The translations under genes and the position numbers were made by a program. The notes under the pieces are model-generated. The model was not told the origin of the DNA and ran no database searches. It saw nothing but the letters and a program-made list of their open reading frames with translations. From positions 5,776,018 to 5,840,017 of the forward strand of contig OX246743.1 of assembly GCA_945910005.1 (NCBI GenBank): a DNA stretch of 64,000 bases, read 5' to 3'. This DNA comes from Isoperla grammatica (Eukaryota; Arthropoda; Insecta; Plecoptera; Perlodidae). Shown piece by piece: positions 24,401 through 36,200 of this stretch. How positions within the stretch are numbered: position 1 is the stretch's first letter; every line of letters starts with the position of its first letter.

Positions 24401-27400
24401 ATTGAATTTATCTTAGCATCTATTATAATTTGTGTCTAATTTGTTTGATATATCATGTATTTATTTTGCTGTGTACATTTAATCCTGTAAAATCCTAATG
24501 AATGAAGAAATGACCCTTTGCTAGTACTAGATGTATTTGTGTAACTCGATGGTACTGTGGGTTGATTCCTGCTACCAATGTAGAAGGTCCCAGGTTTGAT
24601 TTCCATTTAAGACTTTTTTTTCAACTTCTGGAATTAAATATGTCAATATGATAGCCTACTGGTATACATACATGTAAACCTGTATATCCGCGGGTATCCA
24701 CACGACATGCAGGTTGTGGGTAAAATATGTGTTAAATTATGGTTGAGGGTCGAGTGCGGGTTGCTCACTTTGCAGATGCGGGTTGATGAAAATCGATATT
24801 TATCACAATTTATAAAATGTCTATATTTAACATTCACTGGTTTTCTGAAATTAAAAGTATGATCATTAGGGATGTTCAACGATATCGATAATTCGATACG
24901 ATATCGATATCGCGGGAAAATCGCCTTTAATTTCGATATCGATATGGTAGTGTCATATCGAAAATATCGCGATATCGGGGTCAACTTAAAATATTTTCGC
25001 TATGGTCTGCAGTATGCGTTGCTGCAGCTTGTCACTGAGTGCCTACCCCCCCCCCCCCCCCCCCAGCCCTCGAGGATATCGCGATATCATTGTCAACTTG
25101 AAGTATTTCTCCCGTGGTTTGCAGTACTTACGCGTTGCTGCAGTTTGTAACTGGACATCTACCCCCTCCACACAGATGGCCGCACGCCAGGTTCCCTTTG
25201 TTTGCGTGGAGACATTGGATCTATTCAACTATTTGTACCTGGAATCCCAAATTCTTTCTGAGAAGAATGTTGTTGTTCAGTATTGCTTGATACTTTTACG
25301 ACTGTCAATAGCCAATGCCCGACACGTGACTAGATGCCATCACGCGAATTCAAGCCTTTGTCGCTGTGCAGCAACTCGTACTGCAGGCCACAGGCGGAAA
25401 ATCTTCAAGTTGATAATGATATCCCGGGGGAAGGGTGGGGGTAATAGACGTGAAGACACTAACTGCAGCAACGCGTACTGCTGGCCACGGCGAAAACACT
25501 TTAAATTGACTACGATTTCTTATGTATTGTTTTATTGCCACCGAAAAAAATTCGATATCGCGATATCGATGTCATTTTTTTTAATAACGATATCGCGATA
25601 CGATATCGGCAAAATGGCGCCGATATCGATATTGAAAAAAATATCGTTGAACATTCCTAATGATCATGAAATATAAGAATATTATTATTTGACGAGATGC
25701 ATACTTCTCATTAGTAGATTATACAGCGTGATTTCCCTATATTGTTTACATCTCAAATGTACACATAAATTATAGAAAACCCAGAAAGTATGGCGGGTGC
25801 GGGTTGAGTTTTAACTTGGCGGTTGTGGGCTGGTTCGGATAACATATTTCAACGCGCGCAGGTCTCTAACTATGACTTTAGAGCCATCGCAACGAGGCAC
25901 ATAATAAATACTAAAATGACCCCCACTGATTTTATTTATTTATTTATTTAATGTCTATCCTATTCAGTTATAAAAACTGATTTACAAAGGAGGACCTTAA
26001 GGGGAATCTATCACACATTTTTTTATTTTTTATTTGATAAATATTGTTACAGAATGATTAGTTATAACATATTTTATGTACAAAAAATCGAATTTAATTT
26101 TTATTAATTTTTTTTCGGACAGTCCCGGTAATTTGAATAGTCAAAACTGGCCACAAACTTGAGCCCGAATGGCAAGTCCCAGGAAGCTGAAAATAAAACC
26201 ACATACTAACTAATATTTCCTTAATGTGCTGTAGGATTTTCATTTTAATTAATTCAATATTTTTATTTCTGTGATTTTTTTAGTGTGCCGTTCAAAATCT
26301 TTTCAAAATCGGTCATGTTCAGTTCAACGTAAATAATTTACACTTATACATTACGCCATACCTTTTTTTATGCTGATGCACAGAACCCTCAGCTTTTAGA
26401 GGAATCTTAAATCGTGAAAATCTGACCAAAATTGAGTGAGAAACGTTGTGTCTAGTGAAGCTATGTAAATCTCTCGAAAAACCTTCCTGCGGCGCTCGTG
26501 TTCGCAACGTTTCAACGCGGGCGGTAGCGACGCGAGTGGCGAAACCGGGAACTGTTACGGGCTAGTCAACGCGACTCGACCCGCCAAGTACGATCTTCAC
26601 TTTGCGTTGCAGCCACGGTTTCTGCAAGTCGGGCGCGTGCAGGCGGTAATATCAACATTACATATCAATATTACATTACATTACATTACAACATGGGGAG
26701 GAATAGGAAGGTCAATCCAGGTTGGCCAAGGAAAAGGAATAAGCACGCCAAAGCGGCAGTGAAACGCTTTAAAAGAAAAAAAGAAGAGCGTGAAAAAGAA
26801 GAGCGTGAAAAGGGAGAGCGTGAAAAAGAAGCCATGAAACCGCAATATTCACCTCCAAGGTAAGAGAACGATAAACGTTCATTGATGTTCACCAATGTTC
26901 CACAGGCACGTGGATATGGCATAACAATAATATTATGTTTATTATTTCAATTACAGAAAGATGCATGAACAGCCTAGTCCATCGACACCGTGCACGTCTG
27001 GCATACAATACCTATTGGAACAAACTGAGTTAGTTCCGTCTGAACACTCTGATTCGCAAAAGTATATTCCTATTTTCATTATTTCCCTAAATGAAGAAAA
27101 TCTCTACACATAGATGATAGACATTATGAAAAGTGGGTGATACACTGATACTGACTGCATGTGTAGGCCTATCCGGATAAGTGATTGGACTCCGTTTCGT
27201 GTAGCGGGGTGGACAGAGTTGTGTAGTAGCTGTATAAAGGTGTCTTGAACATCTAACATAGACATCGACCGTTATCATGATTAATAGCGATTGTGAGATA
27301 ATGCAAGGCTCGCCGACCGAAGGTAGTTACGTATCGAGGCGAGAGTGGGGATACTCGTACTTTGGTCAGAGGTTGGTGCAAACACTACCCGATCTTATGC

Positions 27401-27818
27401 CCTTTGGCCTACCAACAGCAAAGTAAATGAACTATACGCATAAGGCATATTATTGGTATCCCCCCCCCCCTCCCCCTCCAAAACACACACGTAAACAAAA
27501 TATCGAGTGAAATGAGCATTCCCCTTGGGCTTACTGAGATGTGGACAAATGAGAATGTTTCTGTTCGAAAGGTTTCTGACCTCTTTTTTTTTCTCCCCGA
27601 CTATGGCATGGCGCGCATGTGGTCCTCCTTCACATTGTACTGTTATATTGGGAATATAAAACTGCAAGGGTCTGCGAGCCGTAGAATGGGTTGTTATATT
27701 CGCAAAATACAAAGCAGGTCGCACGCGGTAAGTTATCAAAGAGAACTGTGCTAGTGCTCAATTACTGAGTTTCATTATTACTGAAAATGGTCACCCTAGG
27801 CAGAGCTCCAGTTGTATA

Positions 27819-27854
<36 letters not shown>

Positions 27855-30203
27855 TGTATGTATGTATGTATGTATGTATGTATGTATGTATGTATGTATG
27901 TATGTATGTATGTATGTATGTATGTATGTATGTATGTATGTATGTATGTATGTATGTATGTATGTATGTATGTGTGTATGAATGTCAAAGATAAAATATT
28001 AAGTGTATATTCAATCACCTGGCAAAGCATCACGCTCCTTACTTTCAAACTGAAAAATCTATTTGTAAACATAATTGCTGTTATACAAAAATAAACAAAA
28101 GTAATCTGCGCTTGGATATTTAGGAATGTGGTTGAATGTGAAAATAAACTCTTTGCGGGGGAGGGCCCAGAATCTGAATTTAGGTCAGTGTCATTGGTGC
28201 GACGCTTATGCATGTTAATATACAAAATATGAATTTGAAGCAAAACTCTAAATACGAATTAATCAAGACCATGTTTTACTGACACCCGACCAAAATATCC
28301 ATGGGCAAACATGTTCATGTCTCTTATTTTATTATTTATTCACATCTGTTTTAATTATTTGAACAGATATATTGTAATTATTTTCTTTATCATTTTTCAG
28401 TGAGGGAGAGGGCAAATTAGGAGAGATCTCAGACTCATATGAAGACTTGATTGTGCATTGTGTACATTGTATACATCACCACCCTTGTATCGTGTCTACT
28501 GTTATGCTACCAACGAACTGTGTCTCACCGTCGTTTCATCTTGATTGTGTATTGTGTACATTGTATACATCACCGCCATTGTATCGTGTCTACTGTACAT
28601 ATTATTATGTGAGATGTAAGGTTACTCGTCATGTTGATGAATAACATTGCACTAGTCGACCGGTGACTATTGTGGGTATTAAAAAATAAATAGAGTAAAC
28701 AATATTATCTCTCGGGTTGTTGGGATGCTAATTTTGTTTTTATTGCTCTTACACGTACCTACGTCCATAGTGACACTGCTACTCCACTTTCAATTGACAA
28801 AAACGTAGGCATGGGGGTCAAAAAGTTGAAGCAAACTCATTGCAACATCCAAGAGATTATCTTCGTTGATCTATATGTTTTGCAGTACACATTTTAATAC
28901 ATCACAGCAATAATATAGATACCCCTACTTTTCGGAATACTTTGTGGGATGACTGATTTGTATAAAATTCGCCACATTCTTAGTTGCCTCGAAAGTGCAA
29001 AAGCCCATTACGTTATCCGCAAAAAGTAAGGAATTTATTTTGAAAATCATTCAAATACATTATAATAATTGGTATTGCAATCACAACCTGTAGAAACCGA
29101 ATTTAGGTATTATTGGGTGCATGTTATATTTTATTATATCTGTCGTTCATATAATTTTTAATTGTATATATTCCTTTTTATAACATATGGGAGCAGACCC
29201 CCCCCCCCCCCCCCGCCCCCCCCCCCCCCAAACCCTCTGTGCTTTTTCAGTCTGGAAATGTGTCCCTCCAGCTTGAGTGAAAAACTATCCCCACCCCGTA
29301 ACTTACATTTTCACTTGTGACATTCAGCGAACGCATGTAATATGTGCATAATAAAAACGAGTCCTTATTGAGCTTTATCATATACTTACTTCCAGCACTG
29401 TGTATTATTGTTGTTATAACATTATGACATGGAAACTGGAAAGTAAAACCCATTGCTTTATATGCCGTCTTCAAAGGTTGATGTTGACCGCGGCGGCAGC
29501 CGGCCGGCCTTGAACATACCGTACTGGCCGGGTCGGACACAACCCTCGTTTGAAAACTCCCACCAAAGTATTCTTTTTACGGCGCATTCTATCGACAACT
29601 CGCTGAACTATTATAAGCCTATTGCCAATAATGTAGATCAACGGTAATATCTACGCGACACTAGCGCTAAATTCTTCCATCCGCTGCACGATAGATTCGC
29701 GTTAAAAAAATCAGTTCCTATAGCTGAGGCTAGACCATGGGCTTGACATTAAATACAGGTTGTTGTTTTACTTGCGTTCCAGATGTTCCACAGTCTTGTG
29801 GATCTGCCACTCATGTCGGCCACCCTCTGCCTTCACCAAGTGTCCGTTCTTCTACAGCAAGAAAAGTCAACCTCTCTTTCTCTGACGTGGTCAACGCTTT
29901 TGGAAAATGTCCGCACACAAATGTACCGGTCGTCTTACAATCACATGTTGAGAAAAGAGTTTACTTTGCAAGAGGATAATCTACCCACTCGCTCTTATGT
30001 TAAGATGTTCAACGATATAGCCAACCATCCGTTGCTGGTTACGTGCGCTCAGATTGTACCTCTGCTTCTTGATGCTTTCTTTGATAAAGTGGGGACAATG
30101 GCAGACGAACAAGTACATATTGTCCTACTTCATGCAATACTGAAGAAGTTGAGACTAATCTTCAATGTTCCTGGATACCAAGCATCTGTGTACAAGTAAG
30201 ACA

Positions 30204-30239
<36 letters not shown>

Positions 30240-33200
30240 GTAATAATAATTAAGCAAGCGTCTCCATTAGACGTTTATGGAACTTCTTTCTGTTTTTGTT
30301 TTTATGTCTGTCGATAGGGGTCGAACGGAAAGTTCGATCAACTTGAAATTTGAACCATCCACAAGCCTCGGATGTGGATTAAAAATGTACATAGTGTTGT
30401 GGCAAATCGTTCGAAAAGTTAAAAAGTTATACCATAGGCCTAGATACTGAAAAATATGTTTATGAAACAAAATTGCTGCAAAATGTGAGATAGCCATATT
30501 TTTATAAAGATTTTTCCGAACCCGAATACTGTATGTTCATTTTATGGCGATCTGATAAGTATTGGCGTAGTTACACAAAAGTTACTCGAATTTTTTTTCT
30601 AAAACACAGAATCGGCAAAATCTGAGGTGGTTATATTATAGTAAATTTTTGTCCAGTCACGAATATACTAATTTAAATGCGATTTGGTATGTATTAGAGT
30701 CAGAAATTACATTTCTATTGCTGTCAATAAGTTGGTAATAGTGGTGGACCGTGTAGAAAACACTATACGAAATGACAACGAAAATTCTTAGCAACGCACA
30801 TTGCACAACATTCAACAATGTCAGGAAGTATACGTAATAGGCTAATAGCTATTGAAATTAGAAACATGTTTGCAATGTGCATTCTTGAATTGTTGTTAAT
30901 TGCTAGCTTTATGTAGATATAGACGCGCTCGCTTAATAACGCGTCACACAGAGCGTGTTCCTAGTTATAATTAAGCAAGCGTAGCAAGCGTCTCCATTCT
31001 ACTCTTATGGCACTAATTCTGTTTTTGTTTTTATGTATCGCGATAGTGGTCGAACGGAGAGTCCGATCAAGCTGAAATTTGGACCATCCACAAGCTTTGA
31101 TGTGGATTGAAAGTGTATAGTTTTCTGACCAAATTGGCCAAGAAGTTACAAGATTAAGGCAGAAATTACATTTTATTGCTGTCAATAAGTGTTAGTAACG
31201 GTGGTGGACCGCATAGAATACACTAGACGAAATGACAATGAAAAATCTTAGCAACGCACATTACTCTGCATTCAACAATGTCGGGAAGTAAAATAGCTAT
31301 GGAAATTAGAAAAATGTTTATAATGCATATTCCAATATTGTTGTTAATTGTAGTTATTATTAGCTTTGAGAACTTTTCGCCAGAAAGTTCGTAGATGTGG
31401 ACGCGTTCGCTTATCAACGCGTCAAACAGAGCGTTTTCCTTGTTACTTATTATAATCTTCTCTTATGCCCACATTGACATCTTCATGTCATTGTCTCAAT
31501 AACCAACATAGGTACAATCTCTTTCTACTTGTTATGCTTAAAACTGAAAGCATCATAGCCTACAATTTGTAAAAATTCTATAATGTTTAATCATAGGCGT
31601 GCGCAGCGTCCAACATTAGACCCGGCACGAGGTGGCGTGGCACAGCTGGGGTCTGGGGCAAAGCCCCAGCCGCCGGAGGCAATTTCGCCGCAGGTGAAAA
31701 ATTTTTCGGTTGTTGCAATAACTTTTATGGCCTAAAACGCGATTTTAAGACGTGACGCTTTCCGGTGCTATAGAATCTTGTGGCCCCTATAGAGCTATGT
31801 TTCGTTTAAATAAAAGATAAATTAAAAACTATTTGCACAGCCCCGGGTGAAGTGTGCCTTTGCGTAAAAACGCGCTACTGACAGTGCATTTTAATTTAAA
31901 GACTGATTGAAAGTTAAGTTTAAATTTTAAACCGTTGAGTGAGTAATATAGGGTAGAGTCGCAACGCAATCGTCAGTTTGTCTACCGCCTTATGCTGCCC
32001 AACCTACTTTATTCGGGTAGTAGGAGTTCGCCAAGCGACGCGATGACGGAGTTTTCGGCTTTCTTCGTATATTTCGGTGAAGTAGCCGACCAATCAGGCT
32101 CCGTCATCGTGTCGTGGCGCACTTCTACTACCCGACTAAAGTATTTTGGGCAGTAAATGGCAGTAGACAAACTGCCGATGGCGTGGGCCCTCTACCCTAT
32201 ATTACTCATTCAAGGGTTAAACTGCCCTCGGCCCAGGCCGGGTCTAAAAGAATTGGAGTCCAGCGCGGCCCGACCGCCAAGTTGACACATTAGGTCCGGC
32301 CTGGGCCGTGCGCACGCCTATGTGTTTAATAATGCCCAAATGGGCCAGCTTAAAATAGTTGGGTGTATAGTTTAGTTTCTCATGTGCAAATGATTTTGTG
32401 CCAAATGCCTTCTTTTGTGAAATTTCGGTTTGTTCAAATATGTCAATTGATGCATTTTTAAGCACCGTACGTGGAATTTCGAGACACTGTTTCTTAAGCT
32501 TCTTTTATCTAGTTTTTATGAAGTCTCTTTACGTATTAGAATACCAGTATAAGCGTACGCTCTACAAAAGTTGTGTTCTCTTTACAGAAATCTCTTGGTC
32601 CACATTCAGGAGATCCTGCAACGCCACCCTGGGCTTGTGTTGGCAGTACAAGCGGAACTAACGCAGTACTTCTCGGTGTTAGACAACAGTGACGCCTGCC
32701 CTCAGCTGTACGTCCACCTCATGTGGGCAGTGGGCGCATACGGGTCGCCTGGCCACAGTGATCTTTGCAATCCCGAACGACTGCTCAAATACTACGAGAC
32801 TTTAGAGTGCGTCCTTTATGAAATGTTGGCTCGAATTACGTCCGAAGAAAAGATTTCGTTAAACTTGCTGAATGTGACGAGTTCTACGTTGGCCAAGGTT
32901 TGTAAAATTATTCTGCTTTGAAGTCAGTATATTAGTGTCAATATAAATGTGTTTATTCAAAGTGTGTTTAACGATATCAATTATTCGTTACAACATTACG
33001 GGCACATGTCCTCTTAGTACATTACAAACCATATCCTTAAAATTAACTACAAAATGTTAGGGTCACTAAATTTAAATTAAAAGGTAAAATGATGAATGAT
33101 TACATTTTGGTTAAGGAACTTAAGTGGTGAGTTATCATCATCGTCGACAATCATCACGATTTGTGCAGAGTAGGGAGACACAACCTTGTTTAAGCGAGCA

Positions 33201-36200
33201 AAGCGAGCATCTATTAGACTTTGATGGCACTCGTTCTGTTTTTGTTTTTTTATGTCTGTCGGTCGATAGCGGTCAAACAAACAGTCCGATCCAGTTGAAA
33301 TTTGGACCATCCACAAGCCTCAATGTAGATTGAAGATGTATAGTTTTGTGACAAAGTCGTTCGAAAAGTTGAAATGTTACACCACAATTACCGAATTTTT
33401 TTTTTCTGTAACAATATGATGACAAAATGTTAGATTGCCATATTATTATAAAGATTTTTCCGAACACAAGTATGTTCATTTTATGGTGATCTGATAAGTA
33501 TTGGCCAAGTTACACAAAAGTTACTCGAAAATATTATTCTGAAACACAGTAACGGCAAAATGTGAGATGGCTATATTATAGTATATTTTTGTCCGGTCAC
33601 AAATATACTAGGGTTGCCGTTTGATAATCGATATATTGATCGATACGATTATTTGCCGAAACGATCGATAATTGATTCAGTCTTCCCAAATCGATTATCA
33701 CTACATCGATAATCGAATGGTTCGCCCGGCCGAGATTTTGAATTTACCGCTCGTTACGCTTCCTACGTGCGTGGCGCCTGGCAGCGTAGTAGCTTCAACC
33801 CCCACCCCTAATCCCCCACTCCCTACCCAAGCCTGTCCTTCCCCCGTCGAGCAGTAGAAGGGGGGGCCCGGCCTAGTCGCGAGCGGTAACCTGTCGGCAG
33901 CAGTGTTATTATTTTGTTATTCAGTGTTATTATTATTATTTATTTGTTCGCGCGTGTATTGTACGCCGCTGCTAAATTGTTATCTCGCGTATCCGTGGTG
34001 TGTAACCGGCTGTTATGAATCCTGAATGACAACTGCGCATTTCCCAGCGCAAGTTGACCGCCCCTCCTGCATTCCAACCTCCTTAGCCCCTCCTACCGGC
34101 TCAAGGTCAAGCCAATGACAAGCGCAACTTCCACGGTCCACCCCACTATTACAGCCAGCAGTCTCCAGTTTCATCTTCGATCTCGGCAGACAGAGTAGCA
34201 TCTCGTGGCATATAGCACAATACGAATATTATAGATTTCCTCTACGAAAACATGTGCGTATGTGCATGATACAAGGAACAAAACAATATATACTCGCACA
34301 TGGTCCGCCTCTTATGCGAGAAATAACGTAATTTTGATTCGATTATCGATTATTGATCGATATTTTCTAAGTTGATTATCGCGATCGATAATTGATTTTA
34401 CTGGTCCGATTATCGATGCTAAAATTCATATTGAACGGCAACTCTAGAATATACTAATTTAAACGCAATCTAATACGTATTAGAGGCAGAAATTACATTT
34501 CTATTGCTGAAAACTAAGGTTGCCCATCGATGTTAAATTACAACATCGACATCGAAATAAAAACATCGATGTCACATCGCGATGTCGGAAATTTTTCGAC
34601 ATCGACATCAAACCTGAAATAATCGACATCGAAAAAAAACGTCCTTGAACTATGTAAAAACTAAAATAAAAACTAACAAAATCGTTTCTCGTTCATCGAA
34701 AAACCTTCTGGTAAGTTGATATTGTGTTGTAACCTTGTCGACGAGCAGAGTACAGATTTTTTTATTATTATTATTTTGTGTAAAAAAACGATTCGATTAA
34801 TGAAAAAAAATCGATGTCGGAAATTTGCAACGACATCGATTATTAATCGATTAATCGATGTCGGTGGGCAACCTTACTGAAAAGTGAAAACGCTATTCGC
34901 AATGACAACAAAAAATCTTAGCAACACACATTGCAACAATCTCAAGAAGTATAATAGCTATGGAAATTAGAAGAAATTTTGCAATGCGCATTCTTGTATT
35001 GTTGTTGTTGATTTTACAGTTTTATTAAGCGAGCGAAGCGAGCGTTTCCACTTGACTCTTATGGCACTTCGTTCTGTTTTTTTGTTTGTTTGTTTTTTTG
35101 TTTGTTTGTTTGTTTGTTTTTTTTTTTTTTATGTCCGTCGATAGCGGTCGAACGGAAAGTCCGATCAACTTGAAATTTGGACCATCCACAAGCCTCGATG
35201 TGGATTGAAGGTGTATAGTTTTGAGGCAAAATCGTTCGAAAAGTTACAAAGTTACACCATAGTTACTGCAAAATATTTTTCTGAAACAAAATGGCGGCAA
35301 AATGTGAGATAGCCAGATTTTTCTACAGATTTTTCCGGTCACGAATATGTTAATGTAATGGCGATCTTATAAATATTGGCAAAGTTACACAAAAGTTACT
35401 CGAAAATATATTTTTGAAACACAGTTACGGCAAAATGTGAGGTGGCTATGTTATAGTACATTTTTGTCCGGTTACGAATATACTAATGTTAACGCGATCC
35501 GATACGTATAAGAGGCAGAAATTACATTTCTATTGCTGTCAATAACTGTTAGTAACGGTGGCGGACCGCGGCGAAAACATGACAGCGAAAATTCTTAGCA
35601 ACGCACATTGCACTGCATCCAACAATGTCGGGAAGTATAATAGCTATGGAAATTAGAAACATTTTTTCAATGCGCATTCTTGAATTGTTGTTAATTGTTG
35701 TTTGTATTAGCATTGAAATCTTTTCGCCAGAAAGTTCGTAGATATTGACGCGCTCGCTTATCAACGCGTCAAACAGAGCGTTTTCCTAGTTAAGCGAGCG
35801 AAGCGAGCGTCTCCACGAGACTCTTATGGCACTTCGTTCTGATTTTTTTTTTTTTTTTTTTTGTGTACTAGACTCTTATGGCACTTCATGCTGTTTGTTT
35901 TTTGTTTTGTTTTTATGTCTGTCGATAGCGGTCGAACGGAAAGTCCGACCAACTTGAAATTTGGACCATCCACAAGCCTCGATGTGGATTGAAGGTGTAT
36001 GGTTTTGAGGAAAAATCGTTCGAAAAGTTACAAAGTTACACTCAATAACTGTAAGTAACGGTGGCGGACCGCCGCGAAAACACTAGACAGCATGACAACG
36101 AAAATTCTTAGCAACGCAAATTGCACTGCATTCAACAATATCGGGAAGTATAATAGCTATGGAAATTAGAAAAAAATTTTGAAATGCACATTCTTGAATT

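Larger units (their letters stand above)
33191..35019 (+). mobile_element. Helentron-like element copy interrupted by two hAT insertions
   Basis: It starts TAAGCGAGCAAAGCGAGC. The body is interrupted by hAT elements at 33609-34446 and 34515-34876, and the sequence between and after them resumes the family consensus. The copy lacks the terminal CTAG segment, ending near GTTGTTGTTGATTTTACAG. Confidence 0.75.

Noticed and set aside
27791..28243. Tyr/Ile/His and Met/Tyr/Val/Cys repeat ORFs on both strands
   Set aside because: Translation of a (TATG)n microsatellite.
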